From an uncultured Lachnotalea sp. (GTDB lineage Bacteria; Bacillota; Clostridia; Lachnospirales; Lachnospiraceae): a stretch of DNA of 64,000 nt. The notes beneath the pieces are model-generated. The model was not told the origin of the DNA. It searched no databases and saw only the letters and a list, made by a program, of their open reading frames with translations. Both the position numbers and the translations under genes were made by a program. Shown here piece by piece: positions 41,795 through 50,484 of this stretch (within the stretch, counting starts at the first letter, position 1; the number at the start of each line of letters is the position of its first letter). The stretch spans positions 41,762 to 105,761 of the forward strand of contig CAMSZT010000006.1 in the NCBI GenBank assembly GCA_947066815.1, given 5' to 3'.

Positions 41795-43450
41795 ATGATC
41801 TTAATACAGGGAAAAGGGGTCTCGAAGGGGGTTGCGAACGGCCCGGTCTATTTCTTCCGGCGTCCGGGAATCACCATTACAGATGCCGCCGCAGCCGATA
41901 TCGAGACGGAAAAAGAACGCATTCAGGCCGCCCAGGAAAAGTCCATGGCCCAGCTGAACGCTCTGGCTGAAAAGGCACGGCAGGAGACGGGGGAGGAGAC
42001 GGCGCTTCTCTTTGAGACTCACGCCATGTTTGTGGAGGACGAGGATTATGTGGACTGCATGATGGACACGCTGGAGGCGGAATCCTGTACCGCAGAACGG
42101 GCGGTGGAGATTGCCGGAGAGAAATTTGCGGCCATGCTCGCCGCAATGGACGACGTTTATATGCAGGCGAGGGCTGCGGACATCAAAGACGTGACCCGGC
42201 GCATCCTCAACAACATGATGGGGGTTGTCGAGGGGGGAATTGATTCGGAAGTGCCGGTGATACTGGCCGCCGACGATCTGGCGCCGTCCGAGACGATCCA
42301 GCTTGACAAAAGTAAAATCCTCGGTTTTATCACGCAGGGAGGCTCGGGCAACAGCCATACGGCCATTCTGGCCCGCACGATGGGCATCCCGGCCATTGTG
42401 GGACTGGGGGATGCGCTGAAGCCGGAGCTTGGCGGACGGACGGCCTACATTGACGGGGAGACCGGACAGGTGGCGGTCGAGCCGGATGAGATCACGCTGG
42501 CGGCCTTCCAGTCGAAATATGAGAAGCAGCAGGAAATGAAGGAACTGATGCAGACCATGAAGGGGCAGGAAGATGTGACACTGGACGGCAGGAAAATCAT
42601 GGTTTACTGCAACATCGGTTCCCCGGAGGATATAGCGGCTGTCCTGTCCAATGACGGACGGGGGATCGGGCTGTTCCGCTCGGAGTTTTTGTACCTTGCT
42701 TCTGACGACTATCCTTCCGAGGAAGACCAGTTCCAGGCATACAAGGAAGCGGCCACGGCCATGGAAGGCAGGAGAGTGGTCATCCGCACACTGGATATTG
42801 GCGCTGACAAACAGGTGGGCTACTTCGGACTCCAGAAAGAAGAAAATCCTGCGCTGGGGGTACGGGCAATCCGCATCTGCCTGAACCGTCCGGAAGTATT
42901 CCGCACCCAGCTTCGGGCCCTGTACCGGGCTTCCGCTTATGGGAAGGTTGCCATCATGTTCCCGATGATCACCTCGGTGTGGGAAGTGAAAGAATGCAAG
43001 CGGGCCTGTCAGAAGGTGATGGCCGAACTGGACGCGGAGGGGGTTCCCTACCGGAAGGATACGGAGATCGGCATTATGATCGAGACGCCGGCCTCCGTCC
43101 TGGTGGCGGAAGAGCTGGCAAAAGAGGTCGACTTTTTCTCCGTCGGGACCAATGACCTGACCCAGTATACGCTGGCATGTGACCGGCAGGCGAACGACCT
43201 TGGAAAGTTTTTTGATCCCCATCATCCGGCGGTCCTGCGGGCGTTGAAGATTGCTGCGGATGCCGCACATAAAGCGGGCATTTGGATCGGCATCTGCGGG
43301 GAGCTGGGGGCGGACCTGTCCTTATTGGAAACGTTTCTGGCCATTGGAATTGACGAGCTGTCCGTATCGCCCGCCTCGGTGCTGCCGCTCAGAGCCAGGA
43401 TCCGCCAGTCCATTGCCAAGACCTGTACTCTGGAACTGTTGGAGTGTTAA
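41795..43450 (+). CDS. ptsI: PTS Enzyme I (phosphoenolpyruvate-protein phosphotransferase)
   Basis: 551 residues. The phosphorylated His is H188 in GGSGNSHTAILART. The PEP-binding part shows GIGLFRSEFLYL, RTLDIGADKQVGYF, NPALGVRAIRICL, GIMIETPASVLVAEEL and the catalytic Cys in ICGELGAD (about residue 501). Length is slightly under the usual 570. Neither HPr nor any EII gene is nearby. AAGGAGGG precedes the start. It is followed by a terminator, so it is probably transcribed alone or with upstream genes. Confidence 0.93.
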   Translation: MILIQGKGVSKGVANGPVYFFRRPGITITDAAAADIETEKERIQAAQEKSMAQLNALAEKARQETGEETALLFETHAMFVEDEDYVDCMMDTLEAESCTAERAVEIAGEKFAAMLAAMDDVYMQARAADIKDVTRRILNNMMGVVEGGIDSEVPVILAADDLAPSETIQLDKSKILGFITQGGSGNSHTAILARTMGIPAIVGLGDALKPELGGRTAYIDGETGQVAVEPDEITLAAFQSKYEKQQEMKELMQTMKGQEDVTLDGRKIMVYCNIGSPEDIAAVLSNDGRGIGLFRSEFLYLASDDYPSEEDQFQAYKEAATAMEGRRVVIRTLDIGADKQVGYFGLQKEENPALGVRAIRICLNRPEVFRTQLRALYRASAYGKVAIMFPMITSVWEVKECKRACQKVMAELDAEGVPYRKDTEIGIMIETPASVLVAEELAKEVDFFSVGTNDLTQYTLACDRQANDLGKFFDPHHPAVLRALKIAADAAHKAGIWIGICGELGADLSLLETFLAIGIDELSVSPASVLPLRARIRQSIAKTCTLELLEC

Positions 43451-43499
43451 AATATCATAAAGTCGAACAAGGCTGCGTTTAGTTTGGCCTTACAGTAAA

Positions 43500-43540
43500 A
43501 CATCCTGCGGTATTTTCAAAGATGCCGCGGGATGTTTTTT
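43500..43540 (+). terminator. Intrinsic terminator after ptsI
   Basis: ACATCCTGCGG (43500-43510) pairs with CCGCGGGATGT (43525-43535) except at one position, followed by six T. Confidence 0.85.
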
Positions 43541-43543
43541 GGG

Positions 43544-43715
43544 GTGTGCCCGGCGGCGCACGTTTCCAATGGGTGCAAATCCCGAATCCGCCTGGTAGTT
43601 GGAAGGATATAGACGAAGGCAAGGGTGTCCTTCGTGAGGTGGAATGCCCAAGGGGACAGACCCTATGAAGGAAGCCGGATGTTCGAAGCACATTCGGATT
43701 AGATGAGAAAGATAA
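43544..43715 (+). mobile_element. Group II intron 5' fragment
   Basis: It begins GTGTGCCCGGC four bases after the T-run of the ptsI terminator. It contains GGGTGCAAATCCCG, GACGAAGGCAAGGGTGTCC and GTGAGGTGGAATG followed by GAAGGAAGCCGG, segments that recur in domain I of bacterial group II introns. No maturase/reverse transcriptase and no 3' domains V-VI follow, so it is a truncated remnant. Identification is from remembered domain I text and needs a covariance-model check. Confidence 0.55.
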
Positions 43716-43738
43716 AGTGAAGGATTCAAGGATCATTC

Positions 43739-43831
43739 GTGATACATTTAGAAGCAAAGCTTATTAAGCCTGTAGATCCGGCCAAAGCGCCGCGGTACAT
43801 GAAGTATATTCCTTATTGGGCCTAATAAGCG
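43739..43831 (+). other. Possible C-terminal coding remnant
   Basis: A short frame between stops reads VIHLEAKLIKPVDPAKAP then RYMKYIPYWA and ends at a TAA. Its composition looks like real protein, but it has no start or SD. It may be the end of an element gene lost from this spot. Confidence 0.3.
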
Positions 43832-44098
43832 TTTTAAGTTTCTGCAAGTTTCAATGTAGATTGATTTCAATAGGATTCAGGTACATCGAATCATTGGAAA
43901 TAGCCGAAAATCAATAAAAATGGAGGATTAGCAATTCTAAATTTAAGTTTCCATAAGTTTCAGAATGGTTTTTTCATTTTTGGGCAGCTTTCCGGGGCCT
44001 TGAATGCTGGCGGTTTATTCGCTTTCTGACTTTCTGACATTTCGGGTTATCGCAGTATTGGAGCCTGGGGGACAACTGACACAAGAGGGGGTTTTACG
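43832..44098. other. AT-rich intergenic DNA with short repeats
   Basis: No gene seen. TTTAAGTTTC-TGCAAGTTTCA (near 43830) and TTTAAGTTTC-CATAAGTTTCA (near 43951) are imperfect direct repeats about 120 bases apart. The rest is featureless. Confidence 0.4.
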
Positions 44099-44100
44099 GT

Positions 44101-44130
44101 TTGACAGGTTCCTTGGGATGGTGGTAAAAT
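44101..44130 (+). promoter_or_regulatory. Sigma-A promoter of the aminotransferase gene
   Basis: TTGACA (44101-44106), 18-base spacer, TAAAAT (44125-44130). Confidence 0.75.
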
Positions 44131-44181
44131 AGGGACAGGGCGTGAACAGAGGTTCACGGATGAACGACAGGAGGGTGTGCT

Positions 44182-45681
44182 ATGGCGTATGACGGATTTG
44201 CGATCGACCGGTATCTGGATGCGGATGCGGTGACGAAGGAGCTGGACGAGCTGATCAAAAAGCCGGTCTATTCCATCAAGAGGGACAGGCTGGATAGCTA
44301 TGTGGAGGATTATTTTAACAAGCGGTGCGTGAAGTCGAAGGAATTGATCGAGGAGGCAAAGACGGTGATCCCGGGAGGGGTGCAGCACAATCTGGCCTTC
44401 AATTATCCCTTCCCCATCGTAATCGAGCGGGCGGAGGGTGCAAAGCTCTATGACATCGACGGAAACTGGTATTATGATCTTTTACAGGCCGGAGGGCCGA
44501 CGATCCTGGGGAGCAACGTGCCGGCGGTGCGGGAGCGGGTCATCGAGCTTTTGAATTCCTGCGGGCCTTCCACGGGGCTGTTCCACGAGTATGAATATAA
44601 GCTGGCGAAGAAGATCTCGGAGATGGTCCCCTCGGTGGAGAAGTTCCGGATGCTGGGCTCCGGCACGGAGGCCTGCATGTGTGCGGCCCGGATCGCCAGG
44701 CTGAAGACGGGAAAGAAGAATATCCTGAAGATGGGCGGGGCCTATCACGGCTGGTCGGACCAGCTGGCCTACGGCATGCGGGTGCCCGGCACCAAGGGGC
44801 TCATGTCCAAGGGGGTGCCCGGCTTTGTGTTCAAGCACACGGACGAATTTTTCCCGAACGACCTGGAAGACCTGGAGCGGAAGCTGCAGCGGAACCGGCT
44901 CACGGGCGGTACGGCGGCCGTCTATCTGGAGCCGGTGGGCCCGGAGAGCGGTACGAGGCCCGTGTCGAAGAAGTTTATCCAGGGAGCTGTGTGGCTGGCC
45001 CACAAGTACGGCGCGCTGGTGATCTTCGACGAGGTGGTGACAGGCTTCCGCATCGGGCCGGGGGGCGCCCAGAGCTATTTCGGCGTGGACCCGGACCTGA
45101 CGGTGTTCGGAAAGATCGTGGCCGGAGGATACCCGGGAGCCGGCGGCGTGGGCGGACACGCGGACTGTATGGCCCACTTGGGCGCGGGGCTGGATTCCTC
45201 CGGGAAGAAGGTGAAGAAGGCCATGTGCGGCGGGACCATGGCAGCGACGCCCATCTCCTGCGTGGCGGGTTATTACACTCTCTGCGAGATCGAGCGGACA
45301 GGTGCCTGTGAGACGGCGGGACGCATGGGGGACCGGCTGACGGAGGGCCTTAAGAAGCTGATCCAAAAATATGAGCTGCCCTTCGTGGCCTTCAACCAGG
45401 GCTCCATCTGCCATCTGGACAGCGTAGGGACCATGCATTTTACCGTGGACTGGGGAAAGCTCTGGACGGTTCCGAAAGTGTTAAAGGAGACCGGCATACG
45501 CCAGAAGGAGATGGAGCACATGGGAGCCGCCTACATGGCGGAGGGGATCGTGACTCTGGCCGGCTCCAGGCTCTATACCAGCGCCGCCTACACGGAGGAG
45601 ATGATCGACGACGTGCTGGCCCGGTTTGAGCGTGTCTTCGCCGCGTGCGGGGAGATTGACAAGAAGGATCTGAAAGCATAA
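44182..45681 (+). CDS. Class III aminotransferase / glutamate-1-semialdehyde aminomutase-like protein
   Basis: 499 residues. The fold is seen in IPGGVQHNLAF, EGAKLYDIDGNWYYDLLQAG, FRMLGSGTEACMCAARIARL, GGAYHGWSD, LVIFDEVVTGFRIGPGG and the PLP lysine in FGKIVAGGYPGAGGVGG (about K311). It resembles HemL but is longer by some 70 residues, with an extra N-terminal helix region, and no haem genes are near. It is more likely a transaminase or aminomutase in catabolism of an amino sugar or similar compound, since a class II aldolase and an FGGY kinase follow. Confidence 0.85.
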   Translation: MAYDGFAIDRYLDADAVTKELDELIKKPVYSIKRDRLDSYVEDYFNKRCVKSKELIEEAKTVIPGGVQHNLAFNYPFPIVIERAEGAKLYDIDGNWYYDLLQAGGPTILGSNVPAVRERVIELLNSCGPSTGLFHEYEYKLAKKISEMVPSVEKFRMLGSGTEACMCAARIARLKTGKKNILKMGGAYHGWSDQLAYGMRVPGTKGLMSKGVPGFVFKHTDEFFPNDLEDLERKLQRNRLTGGTAAVYLEPVGPESGTRPVSKKFIQGAVWLAHKYGALVIFDEVVTGFRIGPGGAQSYFGVDPDLTVFGKIVAGGYPGAGGVGGHADCMAHLGAGLDSSGKKVKKAMCGGTMAATPISCVAGYYTLCEIERTGACETAGRMGDRLTEGLKKLIQKYELPFVAFNQGSICHLDSVGTMHFTVDWGKLWTVPKVLKETGIRQKEMEHMGAAYMAEGIVTLAGSRLYTSAAYTEEMIDDVLARFERVFAACGEIDKKDLKA

Positions 45682-45688
45682 GGGCGGA

Positions 45689-45726
45689 GAGAACCGCCGC
45701 TTGCGTAAGCGCCGGTTCTCTTGTTC
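45689..45726. terminator. Bidirectional terminator between convergent genes
   Basis: GAGAACCG-CGCTT and AAGCG-CGGTTCTC form a long stem with a GCGT loop, followed by TTGTTC. Confidence 0.75.
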
Positions 45727-45728
45727 AT

Positions 45729-47000
45729 TCAGAACTGATAGAAGCCCCGCTCCTGGCTGGCGTTGTAAAGCCCGTAGCAGGAGAGCAGTCCCGTCTCCTG
45801 GTAGAGATTCCAGAGTTCTGCCCTTCCGGACGTGAGCACGTCCTCCGGGAGTTCCTCCACGGGTGCGTCCGGGGTGTAGAGGAAGAAGGAATCCCCGGCG
45901 TCCATCCCCAGAGCCTGAGGCTCGGAGATCACATAGCGGACTCCGTCCTCGACCCATGAGCGTCCCATCTCGTCCTGGACGGAGATATAGTTTACGGTCA
46001 TGGAATACGTGTGATCGTTGACCTTGTGGATGTCCCGGAATTTTCCCTCAAAGGAACCGGTGTAGATGGTCGTCTGGTAGCCGTCGCCGCTCTCCATGGC
46101 TGTGCTTGAGTATTGTCCGCTGAAGGAGCCGTCCTGATTTAACGTAAGGTTCGCCCCGGTTCCGCCTCCGGGATTAAAGATAAACGGATCCGGACCGATG
46201 TCCGCCGGGAGAGAGGCTTCGGCGGCAGGGATCTCCGGTTCTGTGGCGCTTGCTGTTTCCGGCACGCTTTCCGGCGGGGAAGCCTCGTCCGCCTGCTCCA
46301 GCGTGTCAAGCAGGCTGCGGATGGCCGGGACATCCGTCTGCGATACCTCCTCCAGGACGTAGGGCGGGATGTCGGAGAAGGAGAAGGTTCCGGTGCGGAT
46401 GGAGCTTTCTCCGTCTCTGTCATAGAACATGTCGGCGGTCTCGCCGGCGGAAATGGTCTCGGAGGCCAGTTCGCGGCCTGCCAGGTCGAAAACGGTGCAG
46501 ACGACAGAGCCCTCCAGAAGGGATACCTGCATATGCTCCTGGTCTGCCGCCCGGATCCAGCCGCAGGTGCCGCGGATCCCTGCCATCATGTTGGAGGTGC
46601 GGATATTCATGGTCTCGTCTTCCTCGAGGGGGTCTGTCACATTAAAAAACAGGCCGCCGGATCGGACGAGGATGGCCAGCTTTCTGCCGTCCTTCTGGAT
46701 TCCGATCTGGCTGTCGGTATCCATTTTGGCAAGCCTTGCCTGGTCCAGGCTGATCCAGGCGTGGCTGTCCGCCTCCGTGGCTACCTGATAGCCGTCGTAA
46801 AGTCCGAGGGATTCCATGGGCTTCACGGAGACGGCGTTTTCGTCGGCCACCTGTACTGTCCCCTCGGTTTTTGTCAGGTGCATGGTGGCGGCCGAGGCGT
46901 TTTCCCGGCGGCTTTGGCAGGCGGAAAGCGTCTGGAGGGGCAGAAAGACTGCCAGAAGAAATGTAACGATATAACGAATGCTTTTTTGTGTCTGTTTCAT
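45729..47000 (-). CDS. FecR-domain lipoprotein
   Basis: 423 residues. The signal peptide with lipobox LSAC ends at about residue 28. Residues about 40-180 form a FecR-like beta domain (TEGTVQVADENAVSVKPMES, LGLYDGYQVATEADSHAWIS, AILVRSGGLFFNV, MAGIRGTCGWIR, VSLLEGSVVC). An acidic Pro/Glu/Ala linker follows (about 245-285), then a C-terminal beta-rich domain of about 140 residues (LNQDGSFSGQYS, GSFEGKFRDI). Clostridial members are surface proteins of unknown role. Nothing nearby suggests the iron-signalling function of the Gram-negative namesake. Confidence 0.8.
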   Translation of the reverse strand: MKQTQKSIRYIVTFLLAVFLPLQTLSACQSRRENASAATMHLTKTEGTVQVADENAVSVKPMESLGLYDGYQVATEADSHAWISLDQARLAKMDTDSQIGIQKDGRKLAILVRSGGLFFNVTDPLEEDETMNIRTSNMMAGIRGTCGWIRAADQEHMQVSLLEGSVVCTVFDLAGRELASETISAGETADMFYDRDGESSIRTGTFSFSDIPPYVLEEVSQTDVPAIRSLLDTLEQADEASPPESVPETASATEPEIPAAEASLPADIGPDPFIFNPGGGTGANLTLNQDGSFSGQYSSTAMESGDGYQTTIYTGSFEGKFRDIHKVNDHTYSMTVNYISVQDEMGRSWVEDGVRYVISEPQALGMDAGDSFFLYTPDAPVEELPEDVLTSGRAELWNLYQETGLLSCYGLYNASQERGFYQF

Positions 47001-47156
47001 GGTTTTCCTCTTGGAAAGCGGTCATGGCCGGCGGGGAGTGCGGGGCAGGGGCAGATGCTTTGTTTCACGGGATTATTGTACAATGTGAGACACGGGATTG
47101 CAAGAAAAATGCGGAAACTTAAGGAAAGGAAAAGCTGTGGCGGGAGGGAGATCATA

Positions 47157-48287
47157 ATGGCTTATTTGGAAAAGGAAGCGAGAAATCTGGTTGTGGAGGC
47201 GGGACGGCGCTTAAAGAGGGAGGGGCTGATCGCCAGGACCTGGGGGAATCTGAGCGCCCGGATCTCAGACGGGCAGTTCGTGGTCACGCCCAGCGGGCTG
47301 GACTATGATGCCATGGGGCCGGAGGATCTGGTGAAGGTGCAGATCTCGGACTGTTCCTATGAGGGGGAGCGGAAGCCTTCCAGCGAGAAGGGGATCCATG
47401 CCGACGCATACAGGCTTAAGCCGGAGGTGGATTTTGTGATACACACCCATCAGGAGCAGGCTTCTGTCTATGGGATCCTGGGGGAGTTTTTGGAGACGGG
47501 AGGGGGATTTCCTGCCCTGGGCAGTCTGGTCCCCTGTGCAGAGTACGGGCTTCCGTCCACGAAAAGACTCAGACAGGCCGTGGCGGACCAGTTGGAATGG
47601 TATCCGGAGGCTTCGGCGGTGCTTCTCAGAAACCATGGAGCCCTCTGCATGGGAAAGGACTATGGGGAGGCGTTTCAGGTGGCGAGAGAGCTGGAGCGGG
47701 CCTGCGGAGGGAGGCTTTCCGAGCTTCTTAAAGGGCGGATCCCGGAGGCTGGCCGGATGGCGGGGCTTGGAAAGAGCCAGAGAAGAGGGAACCGGTTCTG
47801 CCTCCTCTTAAACGGGGAGAGGCGGATCTATGATCTCGGTGCCAGGCCGGAGGAACTTCCCTTGGCGGCGGCCATCCACGGAGCGATCTACCGAAACAGC
47901 GATGCCTGTTATGTTGCGGGGGAGACGGCTCCTGCGGTCTCGGCTTTTTGCAGTCTGGGGGATCCTCTGCCTCCTTATCTGGATGATCTGGCGCAGATCG
48001 CCGGGATCAGTGTGCGGTTTTCAGGGGCTTCTCCGGAGGGAGTGCAGAAGGCGCTGAGGGGGAGGAACGCGGTTTTTGTCCGGGGGCGGGGCGCTCTCTG
48101 TACCGGAAAGACGGCCGACGACGTGGCGGCCGTGCGGATGATCCTGAGAAAGGGCTGTGAAGCCGGATTACTGGCAAATGTATGGAATGAGGGCCGGGAG
48201 GAATGTCTGCCTCTGGGAGAGGCCGACGCCTGTTTACAGAGACTGATTTATCGGAAGAAGTATTCCAAGAAGAAGGAGCGGCGATAG
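47157..48287 (+). CDS. Class II aldolase/adducin-family protein, two-domain form
   Basis: 376 residues from the ATG at 47157 (GGGAGGGAG upstream). The first half is an L-fuculose-phosphate/ribulose-phosphate aldolase-type domain: TWGNLSARI, FVVTPSGLDYDAM, FVIHTHQEQASVYG (zinc His pair about 96 and 98) and LLRNHGALCMG (third His). The second half repeats the plan with AIHGAIYRNSDACYVAGE, then AVFVRGRGALCTGKTADD, but lacks the HTH zinc pair. The copy therefore looks structural. It is 15 bases before an FGGY kinase, as in classic fuculose or rhamnulose pathways. Confidence 0.8.
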   Translation: MAYLEKEARNLVVEAGRRLKREGLIARTWGNLSARISDGQFVVTPSGLDYDAMGPEDLVKVQISDCSYEGERKPSSEKGIHADAYRLKPEVDFVIHTHQEQASVYGILGEFLETGGGFPALGSLVPCAEYGLPSTKRLRQAVADQLEWYPEASAVLLRNHGALCMGKDYGEAFQVARELERACGGRLSELLKGRIPEAGRMAGLGKSQRRGNRFCLLLNGERRIYDLGARPEELPLAAAIHGAIYRNSDACYVAGETAPAVSAFCSLGDPLPPYLDDLAQIAGISVRFSGASPEGVQKALRGRNAVFVRGRGALCTGKTADDVAAVRMILRKGCEAGLLANVWNEGREECLPLGEADACLQRLIYRKKYSKKKERR

Positions 48288-48296
48288 GGGGGGGGG
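48287..48296 (+). repeat. Run of ten G between stop and start codons
   Basis: The G of the TAG stop begins a 10-G tract that doubles as the ribosome binding site of the next gene, six bases before its ATG. Slippage would change SD spacing, not a reading frame. Confidence 0.8.
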
Positions 48297-48302
48297 AATG
48301 CC

Positions 48303-49919
48303 ATGGCGTATGTACTTGCCTATGATATCGGGACGACGGGAGTGAAGACCTGCCTGTTTGCCATCGGGGAGCGGATCCGGCTGGTGGCGGGGGTGAGCCG
48401 GGGCTACGGCCTCTATATCCTGGAAAACGGCGGGGCGGAGCAGGACGCGGCGGAATGGTGGGAGGCCATGTGCGCGACCACAAAGGAACTGTTTGCAAAG
48501 ACGGATGTAAGTCCGGAGGAGATTGCCGGGATCTCCTTCTGTTCCCAGATGCAGGGACTGGTGCTGGCGGACCGGGAGGGCGTTCCGGTGCACCGGCCCA
48601 TGAGTTATATGGATCAGCGGGCGGGGGAGGAGATGAAGAAGGGCATTGCCCACGGGATCAAGGTGGCCGGGGCCAACGTGGGGAAGCTGTTAAAGAGCCT
48701 TCGGATCACGGGGGCCGTCTCCACCAGCGTCAAGGATCCCATGTGGAAATATCTGTGGTTAAAAGCCCACGAGCCGGAGAATTTTGCCAGGGCCTACAAA
48801 TGGCTGGACGTGAAGGAGTACCTGATCTGCCGCCTGACGGGAGAGTTTGTCATGACGGAGGATTCGGCCTATGCGACTCTTCTCTATGATACCAGGAAGG
48901 GGCGGGAGGGATGGAGCAGGGAGCTTTGCCGGATGTTCGGCGTCGACTTGTCCCACCTGCCGAGGATCATAAAGTCCCAGGAGGAGGCGGGAAAGCTCCT
49001 TCCGGGGCCGGCGGCCGGGCTGGGGCTCCCGGCGGGGATCCCGGTGTTCGGAGGGGGCGGGGATGCCTCCCTGATCGGCGTGGGGGCCGGCTGCGTCCGG
49101 ACGGGGGACACCCACATTTACTGCGGGACCTCCGGCTGGGTGATCACGGTCACGGAGAAGCAGATGGTGGACGTGTCGGCCATGATCGCCGCCATCGTGG
49201 GGGCCCAGAGCGGGAAGTACAATTATTTTGCGGAGATGGAGACGGCCGGAAAGTGCCTGGAGTGGGTGAAGGACCACCTGGCCCTGGACGAGATCGGCGT
49301 CTATCTGGAGAAAAAGCAGGTGACGGAGGGGACGGAGGCGGCCTACCGGAGTCTCTATGATTACCTGACGGAGACCGTGGCGAAGGTTCCGGCGGGCTCG
49401 GACGGCGTGATCTTCACGCCCTGGCTCCACGGGAACCGCTGTCCCTTCGAGGATCCGGCGGCGGCCGGGATGTTTTTCGGGATCCGTCTGGAGACGGGAA
49501 AGAGCGAACTGATCCGGGCGGTGCTGGAGGGGATCTGCTATCATCTTCGGTGGATGTTGGAATGCCAGGATCGGAAGCTAAAGACGTCCGAGGTGATCCG
49601 GTTCGTGGGGGGCGGGGCCCTGTCCCCGGTGACGGCCCAGATGCTCTCCGACATGACCGGGAGGGCCGTGGAGGTGGTGGAGAGCCCCCAGAACGTGGGA
49701 GCCGTGGGGGCGGCCGCCGTCACCGGCGTGGGTCTGGGGCTGATCCCGGATCTGGAGGCGGTCGGCGCTTTCATTCCCGTGAAGGAGCGGTTCTCGCCCC
49801 GGAAGGGGAAACAGGCCGTCTATGACCGGTATTACCCGGTGTTTAAGAAACTCTATGCCGCCAACAAGAAGAATTACCGCTTGCTTGAGAAGGCCAGGCG
49901 GGGGAGGGAGTCCATATGA
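48303..49919 (+). CDS. FGGY-family carbohydrate kinase (second)
   Basis: 538 residues, xylulokinase-like. Motifs are LAYDIGTTGVKTCLF (phosphate loop), FCSQMQGLVLADREG, YMDQRAGEEM, GVGAGCVRTGDTHIYCGTSG, FTPWLHGNRCPFEDP and FVGGGALSPVTAQMLSDMTG near the C-terminus. It likely phosphorylates a ketose before the preceding aldolase acts. It overlaps the GtrA gene by four bases. It is clearly different from the first FGGY kinase at 36486. Confidence 0.92.
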   Translation: MAYVLAYDIGTTGVKTCLFAIGERIRLVAGVSRGYGLYILENGGAEQDAAEWWEAMCATTKELFAKTDVSPEEIAGISFCSQMQGLVLADREGVPVHRPMSYMDQRAGEEMKKGIAHGIKVAGANVGKLLKSLRITGAVSTSVKDPMWKYLWLKAHEPENFARAYKWLDVKEYLICRLTGEFVMTEDSAYATLLYDTRKGREGWSRELCRMFGVDLSHLPRIIKSQEEAGKLLPGPAAGLGLPAGIPVFGGGGDASLIGVGAGCVRTGDTHIYCGTSGWVITVTEKQMVDVSAMIAAIVGAQSGKYNYFAEMETAGKCLEWVKDHLALDEIGVYLEKKQVTEGTEAAYRSLYDYLTETVAKVPAGSDGVIFTPWLHGNRCPFEDPAAAGMFFGIRLETGKSELIRAVLEGICYHLRWMLECQDRKLKTSEVIRFVGGGALSPVTAQMLSDMTGRAVEVVESPQNVGAVGAAAVTGVGLGLIPDLEAVGAFIPVKERFSPRKGKQAVYDRYYPVFKKLYAANKKNYRLLEKARRGRESI

Positions 49920-50371
49920 AAAACAGTGGAAAGAAGGAGCTGCTGCGCTCGTTAAAGTTTTTGGCCTTTTCCGTCTCGGCGGGAGTCATCGAGATCGGGG
50001 CCTTCACCCTGCTCAACGAGCTTTCCGGCTGGAGCTACTGGCCCTGCTACCTGATCGCCCTGATCTTGTCGGTGCTGTGGAACTTTACCCTGAACAGGCG
50101 TTATACCTTCCAGTCGGCAAACAACATTCCGGTGGCGATGCTCAAGGTGGCGGCCTTCTACTGCGTGTTCACGCCGGTCTCCACGCTGCTTGGGAATTAT
50201 CTGGCGGAGGGGCTTTCGTGGAATGAATATCTGGTGACAATTCTCAACATGGCGGCCAATTTCGTGCTGGAATTCCTCTATGACCGGTTCTTTGTGTTCC
50301 GGGACTCCCTGGACACCAACAGCGTGGCGAAGAAGCGGGACCGTAAAAGTAATGTTTTTCCCCCTCTTTAA
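49916..50371 (+). CDS. GtrA-family membrane protein
   Basis: 151 residues with four hydrophobic spans. LKFLAFSVSAGVIEIGAFTL, the NFTLNRRYTF motif and NFVLEFLYDRFFVFRD (second copy of the N-x-x-x-R-x-F/W element) define GtrA. Family members are thought to move undecaprenyl-linked sugars across the membrane or assist surface glycan synthesis. It is translationally coupled to the FGGY kinase, an unusual pairing. A charged tail (AKKRDRKSN) ends the chain. Confidence 0.85.
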   Translation: MKNSGKKELLRSLKFLAFSVSAGVIEIGAFTLLNELSGWSYWPCYLIALILSVLWNFTLNRRYTFQSANNIPVAMLKVAAFYCVFTPVSTLLGNYLAEGLSWNEYLVTILNMAANFVLEFLYDRFFVFRDSLDTNSVAKKRDRKSNVFPPL

Positions 50372-50484
50372 TCCTTATTTTAAAGGCTTTCACGTCAGAA
50401 AAGAATGCATTAGAATGGTGCGTGTAACAGACAGGAAATAGCAGTCGATCAAAAGCAGGCAGCCGGAGGATCAGGAGGTATTTT

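Noticed and set aside
46533..47156. Upstream extension of the class II aldolase frame
   Set aside because: It lies opposite the FecR-like coding sequence, and the SD and family start are at 47157.
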